Assembly: GCF_030410515.1 (NCBI RefSeq)
Contig: NZ_JAUHHD010000001.1
Span: forward strand, 744,001 to 808,000
DNA: 64,000 nt
Reading direction: 5' to 3'
Source: Arthrobacter sp. YD4
GTDB taxonomy: Bacteria; Actinomycetota; Actinomycetes; Actinomycetales; Micrococcaceae
Below, piece by piece: positions 8,710 through 17,969 of this stretch. Below the pieces are notes generated by a model. That model worked only from the letters and a program-made list of their open reading frames with translations, was not told where the DNA came from and did no database searches. The position numbers and the translations under genes were made by a program. The number at the start of each line of letters is the position of its first letter. Position 1 is the first letter of the stretch.

Positions 8710-9621
8710 ATGAAAGTAGAGGATCACTTGGTTCAAGGTGACACGCCAAGCACCAATGGCGCACTGCAACTCGTAGTTGTTTGGGCCGCAGGGAAAACGT
8801 CGATTGGTCGTTACGTAAAGACGGCCGCTGAAGTGGAGACTGCGCTGCGAGGTCACGCTGAGAATGCCGCTGCAAGTCTAACTGACGGCGCAAGTTACTC
8901 TCCGGATACGTCTATGGAAGACAACAGCCATCTGGAAGCATCCTTAGATGAACTGTTCGATACTGGCCTCTTGGGCGAACTCACCAAGGCTTCCTCTCTG
9001 ACCCTAGCCACCGAGGATGAGCTTCGAACGAAACCGCTCCTTTGTCACGCAGTAATCATTGGTGATGGCGAAGATAGGACCATTTTTGTCAAGAAGCGTT
9101 CACCAATTCAGCTGGCCAGAAAGTCCGTCGTGGCCCTATTGGTCAACGATAATCTAGACCGTGTCGTCTCTCCGATCTTTGCTTTTGAGGACCGATACGA
9201 TGCGATCATCACAACTAACAAGGTGTATGTCCTTAACAAGGATGCATTTGAAGGGTTGTTTAAAGAATCCCAAGCAGTTTTGGCCAAGACAGATGAGTGG
9301 GTCAAGGAACTGGTGGATGCCATACCGATGACGCAAGGCAGTTCGCAAACCCTGGAAACAACACTCAAAAAGAACCAGTTCCTTCGGAAGAAGTTCCTTG
9401 CTGTCAAACAACGACCGCATGTCTTGAGCATGACCCCCGATGCGCTTCGTGGTGAAATCCAGCGTCACGGCTACGATCTGGCCGACCTCATGGAAGGAGA
9501 TGATCTGAAAGTGACCGAACAAAACGTTAAGATTATTCTCCAACTGCTCAATGAGGATCTATTTAGTGGCGGATTCTCGCAAGATCGCTATGCCGCGGGC
9601 AGCAAGCGAACCGTCTCTTAG
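8710..9621 (+). CDS. kwaB: Kiwa-like protein KwaB (DUF4868-like)
   Basis: A 303-residue soluble protein. The central part (~residues 100-200) has the pattern of DUF4868/KwaB proteins: a beta-rich stretch 'TIFVKKRSPIQLARK', then 'IFAFEDRYDAIITTNKVYV' and 'LNKDAFEGLFKE'. The C-terminus is helical. In Kiwa, KwaB is the DNA-binding effector working with membrane-bound KwaA, which is the gene immediately upstream. The ATG at 8710 has no clear ribosome site, consistent with coupling to the upstream gene. GC content is low, as in kwaA and the NACHT gene. The pair is most likely a defence cassette. Confidence 0.7.
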   Translation: MKVEDHLVQGDTPSTNGALQLVVVWAAGKTSIGRYVKTAAEVETALRGHAENAAASLTDGASYSPDTSMEDNSHLEASLDELFDTGLLGELTKASSLTLATEDELRTKPLLCHAVIIGDGEDRTIFVKKRSPIQLARKSVVALLVNDNLDRVVSPIFAFEDRYDAIITTNKVYVLNKDAFEGLFKESQAVLAKTDEWVKELVDAIPMTQGSSQTLETTLKKNQFLRKKFLAVKQRPHVLSMTPDALRGEIQRHGYDLADLMEGDDLKVTEQNVKIILQLLNEDLFSGGFSQDRYAAGSKRTVS

Positions 9622-9742
9622 CCGCCCACTCAACTGACCGTCACCAAAAATATGTGTGATGCAATAGTGGCCGATAAGTCCACCTGTGCAGTTGCGATTT
9701 AGTTCGCTGTCTTTGATGGATGCTATTTGGTCCGGCCCAGTT

Positions 9743-11842
9743 CTAAACCTCCGCCACGGGCGCCGCGAACTGGGCCTCGTACAGCCGGGCATACGCGCCG
9801 CCGGCTTCCAGCAGTGAGGCGTGGGTTCCCTGCTCCACGATCTGGCCGGCCTCCATCACCAGGATGAGGTCGGCGTCGCGGATGGTGGAGAGCCGGTGGG
9901 CGATGACGAACGAGGTCCGGTCGGACCGCAGCGCGCTCATGGCCTTCTGTACCAGCACCTCGGTGCGGGTGTCCACGGAGGACGTCGCCTCGTCCAGGAT
10001 CAGTACCGACGGCCGGGCCAGGAACGCCCGGGCGATGGTCAGGAGCTGCTTCTCCCCCGCGGACACATTAGAACCCTCGTCGTCGAGCACGGTGTCGTAA
10101 CCCTGCGGCAGGGACCGGACGAAACGGTCCACGTAGGTCGCCTTCGCCGCCTCCAGGATCTCGGCCTCCGTGGCAGAGGGCCGGCCGTAGGCGATGTTGT
10201 CCCGGATGGTTCCGCCGAACAGCCAGGTATCCTGCAGCACCATGCCCATCCGCGAGCGCAGCTCGTGCCGGGACATCAGCGCCACGTCCACCCCGTCCAG
10301 GGTGATCCGGCCGGCGTCGAGCTCATAGAAGCGCATCATCAGGTTCACCAGCGTGGTCTTGCCCGCCCCGGTGGGCCCCACGATCGCCACCGTCTGCCCC
10401 GGCTCGGCCACCAGCGACAGGTCGGAGATCAGCGGCTTATCCGGCGAGTACGCGAAGGACACGTCCTCGAACACCAGCCGCCCGCGCGTCGACTCCGGCG
10501 TGACCGGCGCGTCAGGGTCGGTCAGCTGCTCCTCGGTGTCCAGCAGCTCAAACACCCGCTCGGCCGACGCTACGCCGGACTGCAGCAGGTTCGCCATCGA
10601 ACCCAGCTGGGCCAGCGGCTGGGTGAACTGCCGCGAGTACTGGATGAACGCCTGCACATCCCCCAGCTGCATCGCACCGGACGCAACCTGCAGGCCGCCC
10701 ACCACGGCGATCCCCACATAGACCAGGTTCCCGATGAACGTCATGGTCGGCATGATCAGCCCGGAAATGAACTGCGCGCCGAAGCTTGCCTGGTACAGCT
10801 CCGCGTTCTTCTGCCGGAACGTCTCCTCCACCTCGCGCTGCCGGCCGAACACCTTCACCAGCGCGTGCCCCGTGTACGTCTCCTCGATCTGGCCGTTCAG
10901 CTCGCCGGTGTTCTTCCACTGCGCCACGAACAGCTTCTGCGAGCGCTTGGCGATCAGCGCCGTCGTCACCAGGGTCAGCGGAATGGTCACCAGCGCGATG
11001 ATCGCCAGCGTGGGCGAGAGGATCACCATCATCACCAGCACCCCGGCCACGGTCAGCAGCGAGGTCACCGCCTGGCTGATCGACTGCTGCAGGCTCTGGG
11101 AGATGTTGTCCACGTCGTTGGTGACGCGGCTGAGCAGCTCGCCGCGCTGCACGGTGTCGAAGTAACGCAGCGGCAGCCGGTTGATCTTCGCCTCGATCCG
11201 CTCGCGCAGCCGGTACACGGTCCGCTGCACCACGCCGTTGAGGATATATGCCTGCATCCACATGAACGCGGACGCCAGCACGTACAACGCCAGCGCCCAC
11301 AGCAGCACCGAGGACAGCGCGGTGAAGTCAATCCCGGTGCCCGGCGTCAGGTTCATGGCGCCGAGCATGTCCGCCTTCTGGTTCTCCCCCGCGGCGCGGA
11401 GCCGGTCGATTAGCTGGTCCTTGGTCACCCCGGCGGGCAACTGCTTGGAGACGACGCCGGCGAAGATCAGGTTGGTGCCCTCGCCCAGGAGCCGGGGCCC
11501 GATCACGGAGAACGTCACGCTCACGACGGCGAGGAGCAGCACCAGCGCCAGCCAGAGTCGTTCGGGGCGGAGTTCGCCCAGCAGCCGCTTCGCGGACGGG
11601 CCGAAGTTCATCGCCTTCTCCGCGGGGACGTTCATTCCGGCGAAGGGGCCGCCGCGGCCGGGGCCGCCGGCGGGGCGGGGAATGCGCAGCGGGGCGTCCT
11701 TGCCGGCTCCGGTTCCTCCGGCACCGCCGAGGGTAGGAGCGCCGCCGGGTCGCGGACCGCCCGGGCCCGGCCCGCCCGCGGACCCGCCGGGACCGCCAGC
11801 ACCGCCGCCCGCCGTCGGGGTCTGGGATTCGACCTTGCTCAT
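9743..11842 (-). CDS. ABC exporter, permease-ATPase fusion (catalytic subunit)
   Basis: A 699-residue half-transporter. A Gly/Pro-rich cytoplasmic tail (~residues 1-85) precedes a six-helix ABC transmembrane domain and a C-terminal ATPase. The ATPase has Walker A GPTGAGKTT, signature VSAGEKQLL, Walker B VLILDEATSS with the catalytic Glu, and the H-loop His in VIAHRLSTI. Its ATG overlaps the stop of the next gene upstream (ATGA, 11839-11842), so the two are co-translated and probably form a heterodimer. It belongs to the multidrug/lipid exporter group resembling mycobacterial Rv1272c-Rv1273c. The exported substrate cannot be told from sequence. Confidence 0.9.
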   Translation of the reverse strand: MSKVESQTPTAGGGAGGPGGSAGGPGPGGPRPGGAPTLGGAGGTGAGKDAPLRIPRPAGGPGRGGPFAGMNVPAEKAMNFGPSAKRLLGELRPERLWLALVLLLAVVSVTFSVIGPRLLGEGTNLIFAGVVSKQLPAGVTKDQLIDRLRAAGENQKADMLGAMNLTPGTGIDFTALSSVLLWALALYVLASAFMWMQAYILNGVVQRTVYRLRERIEAKINRLPLRYFDTVQRGELLSRVTNDVDNISQSLQQSISQAVTSLLTVAGVLVMMVILSPTLAIIALVTIPLTLVTTALIAKRSQKLFVAQWKNTGELNGQIEETYTGHALVKVFGRQREVEETFRQKNAELYQASFGAQFISGLIMPTMTFIGNLVYVGIAVVGGLQVASGAMQLGDVQAFIQYSRQFTQPLAQLGSMANLLQSGVASAERVFELLDTEEQLTDPDAPVTPESTRGRLVFEDVSFAYSPDKPLISDLSLVAEPGQTVAIVGPTGAGKTTLVNLMMRFYELDAGRITLDGVDVALMSRHELRSRMGMVLQDTWLFGGTIRDNIAYGRPSATEAEILEAAKATYVDRFVRSLPQGYDTVLDDEGSNVSAGEKQLLTIARAFLARPSVLILDEATSSVDTRTEVLVQKAMSALRSDRTSFVIAHRLSTIRDADLILVMEAGQIVEQGTHASLLEAGGAYARLYEAQFAAPVAEV

Positions 11843-13575
11843 ACCGCCTCCTCCGCCGCGAGCTGGGAGTTCACAATCTCGTTGTACGTCTCCGAGGTCT
11901 CCAGCAGCTCCTCGTGCGTGCCCTGCGCGACGATCCGGCCGTCGTCGAGCACCAGGATCCGGTCCGCGTCCGCGATGCTGGAGACCCGCTGGGCGATGAT
12001 CACCAGGGTGGCACCGGCGGTGTGCTGCTTGAGCGCCTGCCGCAGCCGCGCGTCCGTGGCGGTATCCAGCGAGGAGAACGAGTCGTCAAAGATGTACAGC
12101 TCGGGCCGTTTCACCAGCGCCCGCGCGATGGCGATTCGCTGCCGCTGCCCGCCGGAGACGTTGGTGCCGCCCTGCGAAATGGGCGCATCCAGGCCGCCCT
12201 CCATCTCGCGGACGAAATCCTCGGCCTGGGCAATGGCCAGCGCCTGCCAGAGTTCATCCTCGGTGGCGTCGGGCTTGCCGTAAAGCAGGTTGCTGCGGAC
12301 CGTGCCGGAGAACAGGTACGGCTTCTGCGGGACCAGGCCGATGTGCCCCCAGAGCAGGTCCGGGTGCAGCTCGCGGACGTCCACGCCGTCGATCCGGACC
12401 GAGCCGGAGGTGGCGTCGAAGAGCCGCGGCATCAGGTTCACCAGGGTGGTCTTGCCCGAACCAGTGGAGCCGATGATTGCCGTCGTCTGCCCCGCCCGGG
12501 CGGTGAAAGTGACGTCGGAGAGGACCGGGGCCTCGGCACCCGGGTAGGCGAACCCGACGTCGCGCATTTCCAGCTCGCCGCGGGCGCTGCCGGCGAGGCT
12601 GACCGGCTGCGCGGGCGGGCGGACGCTGGATTCGGTGCCCAACACCTGCCCGATCCGGTCCGCGGAGACGGCGGCGCGCGGGATCATGACCGCCATGAAC
12701 GTGGCCATCATGACCGACATCAGGATCTGCATGAGGTAGCTCAGGAACGCGATCATGGTGCCCACCTGCATGGACCCGTCCTCAATCCGGTACGCGCCGA
12801 ACCAGATCACCGCCACGGAAGAGACGTTGAGGACCAGCATCACCGACGGGAACGCCAGCGCCATCAGCCGGCCGGCGCGCAGGGCGGTGTCCGTGACGTC
12901 CGCGTTGGCCCGGCCGAAGCGCTCCGTCTCGATATCCTCCCGGACGAACGCGCGGACCACGCGGATGCCGGTGAGCTGTTCGCGCAGCACCCGATTCACC
13001 GTGTCGATCCGGGTCTGCATCAGCCGGAACAGCGGCACCATCCGGCTCACGATCAGGCCCACCGCCAGCAGCAGCACCGGGACGCTGACGGCGATCAGCC
13101 AGGACAGCTGCACGTCCTGCCGGATGGCCATGATGACGCCGCCGATGCTGAGCATGGGCGCGGTGACCATCAGTGTGGCGGACATCAGCACCAGTTGCTG
13201 GACCTGCTGGACGTCGTTGGTGGAGCGGGTGATCAGGCTGGGCGCGCCGAACCGGGTGACCTCCTGTTCGGAGAATTCGGCCACCCGGGTGAAGATCGCC
13301 CCGCGCACGTCCCGGCCCAGCGCCATTGCGGCCTTCGCGCCGAAGTAGACGGCGGCGATGGTGCAGGCGATCTGCAGCAGCGTGATCATCAGCATCTGGC
13401 CGCCGGTGCGCAGGATGTAGTCCGTGTCCCCGCGCGCCACGCCCTGGTCGATGATGTCCGCGTTCAGGGTGGGCAGGTACAGCGAGGCGATGGAGGCGGC
13501 CAGCTGGAAGACGACGACGGCGAGCAGCAGCGCGCGCTGCGGCCGAAGGTATTGGACGAGCAGTTTCCAGAGCAT
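11839..13575 (-). CDS. ABC exporter, permease-ATPase fusion (degenerate subunit)
   Basis: A 578-residue half-transporter with a six-helix membrane domain (~1-310) and an ATPase with Walker A GSTGSGKTT and a canonical signature VSGGQRQRI. The Walker B ends in Asp-Asp (LYIFDDSFSS) where a catalytic Glu is expected, and the H-loop has Gln for His (IIAQRVSSI). These two substitutions are the hallmark of the degenerate-site subunit in heterodimeric exporters such as TM287/288. The partner is the overlapping gene downstream, which keeps Glu and His. It is the first gene of the two-gene operon. Confidence 0.9.
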   Translation of the reverse strand: MLWKLLVQYLRPQRALLLAVVVFQLAASIASLYLPTLNADIIDQGVARGDTDYILRTGGQMLMITLLQIACTIAAVYFGAKAAMALGRDVRGAIFTRVAEFSEQEVTRFGAPSLITRSTNDVQQVQQLVLMSATLMVTAPMLSIGGVIMAIRQDVQLSWLIAVSVPVLLLAVGLIVSRMVPLFRLMQTRIDTVNRVLREQLTGIRVVRAFVREDIETERFGRANADVTDTALRAGRLMALAFPSVMLVLNVSSVAVIWFGAYRIEDGSMQVGTMIAFLSYLMQILMSVMMATFMAVMIPRAAVSADRIGQVLGTESSVRPPAQPVSLAGSARGELEMRDVGFAYPGAEAPVLSDVTFTARAGQTTAIIGSTGSGKTTLVNLMPRLFDATSGSVRIDGVDVRELHPDLLWGHIGLVPQKPYLFSGTVRSNLLYGKPDATEDELWQALAIAQAEDFVREMEGGLDAPISQGGTNVSGGQRQRIAIARALVKRPELYIFDDSFSSLDTATDARLRQALKQHTAGATLVIIAQRVSSIADADRILVLDDGRIVAQGTHEELLETSETYNEIVNSQLAAEEAV

Positions 13576-13820
13576 CCGGTCTCCACTTCTGAAAGCGCCA
13601 CTCGCAGCGTCCCCACGCGCCGCTGGTTCGAACGCCAGTTTACGTCCGGATGCTGGGCGTGAACCGGGTTCCTCTCAGGGCGGACGTACCGCTGAAACCG
13701 CCCGGATCAGCGAGCCGCCGTCGCCCCCGTGGAATGAGCAGGGCCTCCGGGTGCTTGTGCTCCACGCAGGCCAGGAATAGCCTCCCAACCAGCGTTACAT
13801 CACCACACGGGAGGCATTCC

Positions 13821-14558
13821 ATGCTGAAGCAGGTCGCGGAGGACGTTCTGGTGCACGTGAGCGAGTTCCTCCAGAGCAACTCCGTGATCGTCCAGGGCCG
13901 CGAGGGGGTTCTGCTGATCGACCCCGGCATCACGCGCACCGAACTGGCCGGCCTCGCGCACGACGTCCGTGAGCTGGGCCAGCCCGTCGTGGCAGGCTTC
14001 GCCACGCACCCGCAATGGGACCACGTCCTCTGGCACGAAGCCTTCGGCGACGCGCCCCGCTACGGAACGGCCCGGTGCGCGGCTTCGCTGCAGGCCTTGC
14101 TGTCCACGGGGGACTGGCAGGACCGCGTAGCCGGTGTCCTGCCGCCGGAGTTCGCCGACGAGATCCCGATGGAGCTGTTCGGGCTCATCACCGGCCTGCC
14201 CGACAACGCATCGCACCTTCCCTGGGACGGGCCCTCCATCCGCATCATCGAGCACCGGGCCCACGCCCGGGGCCATGCGGCGCTGCTCATCGAGGACCGC
14301 CGCATCCTGGTTGCAGGCGACATGCTCTCCGACGTCCTGACGCCGTTCCTCGACCTCAACGCCGAGGATCCCATCGCCGACTACCTCGCAGCGCTGCAGC
14401 TGTTCGACGGCGTGGCCGACAATGTCGACGCCGTCATCCCCGGGCACGGCTCGGTGGGCGGGGCCGGGCAACTGCGGCAACGGATCAGCCGGGACCGCGC
14501 CTACGTGGAGACCCTCCGCGACGGCGGCGCGCAAGGCTCGCCCGGAAGTACCGACTAG
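13821..14558 (+). CDS. metallo-beta-lactamase fold hydrolase
   Basis: A 245-residue MBL-fold protein. The ATG at 13821 follows GGGAGG, and the fold begins right after it. Expected metal motifs are present but altered: the HxHxDH loop reads HPQWDH (residues 63-68), with Gln65 in place of the second His. Other ligands are visible: His in 'RAHARGHAA', Asp in 'VAGDMLSD' and the late His in 'IPGHGSV'. The Asp-His pair suggests at least one intact metal site. The stop codon overlaps that of the convergent DUF808 gene by 3 bases. The substrate is unknown. Confidence 0.85.
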   Translation: MLKQVAEDVLVHVSEFLQSNSVIVQGREGVLLIDPGITRTELAGLAHDVRELGQPVVAGFATHPQWDHVLWHEAFGDAPRYGTARCAASLQALLSTGDWQDRVAGVLPPEFADEIPMELFGLITGLPDNASHLPWDGPSIRIIEHRAHARGHAALLIEDRRILVAGDMLSDVLTPFLDLNAEDPIADYLAALQLFDGVADNVDAVIPGHGSVGGAGQLRQRISRDRAYVETLRDGGAQGSPGSTD

Positions 14559-15571
14559 GAGGCTGGGTCGGCGTCCTGTTGTGCAGGCTGACGGCCGCCG
14601 GCGGCGCGGCCTTCGTGGCCGCCGTCGTGCTTCTTCCCAAAGGGCAGCACCTTGAGCAGCGGCGTCAGCACGGCCATGACCACCAGGCCCCAGGCGAGTC
14701 CCAGGACGGCCGAACACAGGGTGTTCACCAGCCAGGCAAGGAACCCGCCCACCACGGCGACCCCGGCGACGGGGTGCTCGAGGGCGTGGACCAGGTCGTA
14801 GGGGCCATGCCAGCCGAGGTCGTGGGCGCCCTGCAGCATGATGTGCCCGCCCACCCACAGCATGGCGCCCGTTCCGATGACGGTGATGGTGGTCAGCACC
14901 TTCGGCATCCCCCGGACCAGCAGCTCGCCGAAGCGCTTCGAGCCGGCGGAGTCCTTGGTGGTCAGGTGCAGGCCGATGTCGTCCATCTTGACGATCAGCG
15001 CGACGGCGCCGTACACGGCCGCGGTGATGGCGATGGCGACGGCCACCAGGACGACGGCGCGGACCCAGAGGGATTCGGCCGCTACCTCGTTCATGGCGAT
15101 GACCATGATCTCGCAGGACAGGATGAAGTCGGTGGTGATGGCGCCCTTGGTGACCTTTGCTTCGGCCTCCGGGCCCCGGTCCACCGCCGGGGTGTCCTCG
15201 TCCGCCTCGTGCTGGCCGCGGAGCTTGTGCCAGATCTTCTCGGCTCCCTCGTAGCAGAGGTAGGTGCCGCCAGCCATGAGGATGAACGGGATGATCCACG
15301 GGATGAAGGCGCTGATGAGCAGCAGGGCCGGCAGGATGATCAGGAGCTTGTTGCGCAGCGAACCCCGGAAAATCTCCCAGATCATCGGCAGTTCGCGGGA
15401 CGGGTCCGCGCCGGACACGTACTGCGGGGTCACGGCGGCGTCGTCAATTACGACGCCGGCGGCCTTGGCACCGGCTTTGGCCGCGCCCGCCGCGACGTCG
15501 TCCACCGAGGCGGCGGCGATCCTGGCCAAGGCGGCGATGTCGTCCAGCAGGGCGACCAGACCGCCGCTCAC
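14555..15571 (-). CDS. DUF808 family membrane protein (YedI-like)
   Basis: A 338-residue integral membrane protein that starts with the DUF808 signature 'MSGGLVALLDDIAAL' and 'PQYVSGADPSRELPMIW', followed by five or six hydrophobic helices. The start is GTG at 15571 behind GGAAG. This family is present in many proteobacteria and actinobacteria (E. coli YedI) and has no established function. It is transcribed alone and converges on the metallo-beta-lactamase gene. Confidence 0.9.
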   Translation of the reverse strand: MSGGLVALLDDIAALARIAAASVDDVAAGAAKAGAKAAGVVIDDAAVTPQYVSGADPSRELPMIWEIFRGSLRNKLLIILPALLLISAFIPWIIPFILMAGGTYLCYEGAEKIWHKLRGQHEADEDTPAVDRGPEAEAKVTKGAITTDFILSCEIMVIAMNEVAAESLWVRAVVLVAVAIAITAAVYGAVALIVKMDDIGLHLTTKDSAGSKRFGELLVRGMPKVLTTITVIGTGAMLWVGGHIMLQGAHDLGWHGPYDLVHALEHPVAGVAVVGGFLAWLVNTLCSAVLGLAWGLVVMAVLTPLLKVLPFGKKHDGGHEGRAAGGRQPAQQDADPAS

Positions 15572-15667
15572 CGGGCGCTTCCGGGCTGTCGAGAGTCAGA
15601 AGGAAGGTCGCGGCAGCCTCTGTCCAGGCACGTTGTCGGCATCTCCGAAGTATATGCGGGCGCCTCC

Positions 15668-17587
15668 TCAGACGCGGAGCCAGCGGAGGCCGTGCGGCTC
15701 CAGGGTCAAGCCGTCCCGGAGGGTGACCCGTCCGCCGCCGATGAGGTCCTCGGCCGTGTCCGGCATCCCGCCGAGCGTCGCGGCGTCGAGGTGCTGGGCG
15801 GTGTCGCCGAAGTTGGCGAGCACCAGGATGGTGGATTCCCCGCCGCCGGCAGTCCCCGGGCGCTGGTAGCCCAGCATGTGCGGGTTGTGGGTGTGGAACG
15901 GGATCAGGCGGCCGCCCGCGAACTCGGGGGTCCGCCGTCGTACGTCGATCAGGTGGGTCAGCCCGGCGAAGATCTTCCCGGCGTCCGTTGCCGGGTCCGT
16001 CCGTTCGGCGTACCGCTCCGCCGGGTACTCCGGACGTCCCACCCAGCGGCTGTCCTCGGCCTTGGCCGGGTCCTGGCGGTAGGCGTAGTCGTTCAGCTGC
16101 CCCACCTCGTCGCCCAGGTACAGCAGCGGGATGCCGCCGGTGCTGAGGACGATCGAGTGGGCCAGCAGGATCCGTGCGACGGCGGACGGGTCCCCCGCCT
16201 CGAGCCCGGCGAGGGACGCCGTCGTGCCCGAGACGCGGCAGTCCCCGGTGCGGGGGTTGTCCTGGAACGGCACTCCGCGGGCGAAGCTGCCCGGGAACCG
16301 GTTGACGAAGAAGGCGTTGAGGAAGCTGCGGTGATCGTGGCCGTTGATGCCGAATTCCGCCGCGTCCTCGTCGGAGAAGGTCCAGCCGATGTCGTCGTGG
16401 CTGCGGACGTAGTTCACCCAGGCGGTACCGTCCGGAATGTGGTGGCGGCGTTCCAGGGCCTGGGCCAGCAGGTTCACCTCGCGGGTGGCCAGGGTGTTCC
16501 AGATCAGGGCCATCTGCAGCGGGTTGTAGCTGAGCTGGCACTCCCCCGGGCTGATGTACTGCACCACCTCGTCCGGGTGCACGATCGCCTCGGACTTGAA
16601 CAACAGCGACGGCGCCGCGAGCCGGCACACGGCGTTGAACGCCTGCAGCAGCAGGTGCGCCTCCGGCAGGCTCTCGCACGGGGTGCCCAGCTGCTTCCAG
16701 ATGAACGCCACCGCATCCATCCGCACGATGTCCACGCCCTGGTTGGCCAGGTAGAGCATTTCCCCGGCCATGGCGCGGAACACCCGCGGGTTGCGGTAGT
16801 TCAGGTCCCACTGGAAGGAGTGGAAAGTAGCCCAGATCCACCGCCCGTCCTCCAGCTGGATGAAGGAGCCGGGGTGGTCGTCCGGGAAGATCTCCCGCAC
16901 GGTCTCCTCGTACGCGTCAGGCATGGTTCGGTCCGGGAAGATCAAGTAGAAATCCTCGAAGCCGGGTTCCCCGGCCACGGCCTTGCGCGCCCAGTCGTGT
17001 TCGTTGGAGGTGTGGTTGAAGATGAAATCCACCACCAGGGCGATGCCGTTCTCCCGGAGTTCGCGGGCGACGGCGGCCAGCTCGGCCATGGTGCCGAGGT
17101 TGGGGTTCACGTCGCGGTAGCTGGAGACGGCGTAGCCGCCGTCGGAGTTCTCCTCCGGGGCGCGGAACAGCGGCATCAGGTGCAGATAGGTCAGGCCCAG
17201 CTCCCGGAAGTACGGGATCCTGGAGCGCAGGCCGGAGAGGTCGCCGGCGTAGAGGTCCACGTAGCAGACGCCGCCCAGCATCCCGTTGGACTGGAACCAG
17301 TCCGGGTCAGCCGCACGGGCCGCGTCCAGCGCCTTCAGGTCAGCCGGCCGGTCCTGCCAGGACGCCGCGGCGTCGAGGACCAGCTGCCGCAGTTCGGCGT
17401 CGCCGTCCGGGCCGTAGATCCGCCGGAACAGGGACTCCAGCCGCGGGAACTCGGCGTCGAACCGCTCCCGGAAGTCGTTCCAGTCCCGGTCCGTGGTGCC
17501 GGGCCGGCGGGCGGCGGCCAACTCGGGGGCCAAGGTTGCGCGGATGCTGTCTCCGGGCACGGTTCCGGGGGAGGTGGTGGGCGGCAC
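15668..17587 (-). CDS. amylosucrase, glycoside hydrolase family 13
   Basis: A 639-residue GH13 enzyme with an N-terminal helical domain (~1-95), as in amylosucrases. GH13 region I is DFIFNH (187-192), region II '[10 protein letters not shown]' has the nucleophile Asp291, region III '[11 protein letters not shown]' has the acid/base Glu333, and region IV 'RSHDD' ends with Asp398-399. Amylosucrase transfers glucose from sucrose onto a growing alpha-1,4-glucan and releases fructose; a sucrose hydrolase of the same subfamily is the alternative. The open frame extends 27 codons upstream, but GTG at 17587 is preceded by GAAGGAG. No export signal is visible, so it is probably cytoplasmic. Confidence 0.9.
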   Translation of the reverse strand: MPPTTSPGTVPGDSIRATLAPELAAARRPGTTDRDWNDFRERFDAEFPRLESLFRRIYGPDGDAELRQLVLDAAASWQDRPADLKALDAARAADPDWFQSNGMLGGVCYVDLYAGDLSGLRSRIPYFRELGLTYLHLMPLFRAPEENSDGGYAVSSYRDVNPNLGTMAELAAVARELRENGIALVVDFIFNHTSNEHDWARKAVAGEPGFEDFYLIFPDRTMPDAYEETVREIFPDDHPGSFIQLEDGRWIWATFHSFQWDLNYRNPRVFRAMAGEMLYLANQGVDIVRMDAVAFIWKQLGTPCESLPEAHLLLQAFNAVCRLAAPSLLFKSEAIVHPDEVVQYISPGECQLSYNPLQMALIWNTLATREVNLLAQALERRHHIPDGTAWVNYVRSHDDIGWTFSDEDAAEFGINGHDHRSFLNAFFVNRFPGSFARGVPFQDNPRTGDCRVSGTTASLAGLEAGDPSAVARILLAHSIVLSTGGIPLLYLGDEVGQLNDYAYRQDPAKAEDSRWVGRPEYPAERYAERTDPATDAGKIFAGLTHLIDVRRRTPEFAGGRLIPFHTHNPHMLGYQRPGTAGGGESTILVLANFGDTAQHLDAATLGGMPDTAEDLIGGGRVTLRDGLTLEPHGLRWLRV

Positions 17588-17788
17588 GGTGCTCCTTCGC
17601 TGCGGTGGCGGCCGACGGCGTGTGCGGCCCTGGAGATAAGGCTGTGGCCTGGGCGTGGCGTTGTCCATCCCGGACCGCGGTCCGGGCGTCAGAATCTGTG
17701 GCGATGGTCACGATGGCCAGGCGATCGTCAGCCTGATTACTACCTCCACCGCGCGCCGGTTCGACCCAGCCTCCCCGATGGCGTAGAC

Positions 17789-17950
17789 ATGAGGACCATG
17801 ACCTCTACCCAGACACCGTCTCCGCTGGAAACCCCGGCGGCGGCTTCCGCCCACGCAGCACTCTTTTCCGAACCCGAGGTCGTCACCGCCGTCGTCGTTC
17901 CCGGCCTGGATCCGTCCAAGGTCGCGGCGCAGTTCTCCGACCCGCTGTAG
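17789..17950 (+). CDS. possible small hypothetical protein
   Basis: A 53-residue open frame starting ATG at 17789, with a second ATG at 17798 preceded by GAGGA. The product is acidic/hydrophobic ('SEPEVVTAVVVPGLDPSKVAAQF') with no clear domain. It lies in a gap between the divergent amylosucrase gene and the convergent aldo/keto reductase gene. GC-rich sequence keeps this frame open for a long way upstream as an antisense artefact, so coding status is uncertain. Confidence 0.3.
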   Translation: MRTMTSTQTPSPLETPAAASAHAALFSEPEVVTAVVVPGLDPSKVAAQFSDPL

Positions 17951-17969
17951 CCTGCGCCTGGCGGGCTTC

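Noticed and set aside
2547..9736. GGTCCGGCC occurs at both ends of the low-GC region (about 2546 and 9730) and might be an attachment-site direct repeat.
   Set aside because: Only nine bases, GC-rich and expected by chance; no integrase or tRNA is present.
9821..13662. Long plus-strand open frames (530 and 582 codons) opposite the two ABC exporter genes.
   Set aside because: His/Arg/Gly-rich shadow translations without domain content; the minus-strand ABC motifs are unambiguous.
14015..17950. A 1311-codon open frame on the plus strand opposite DUF808 and amylosucrase genes.
   Set aside because: It lacks any recognisable domain and mirrors the third-codon GC bias of the real minus-strand genes.
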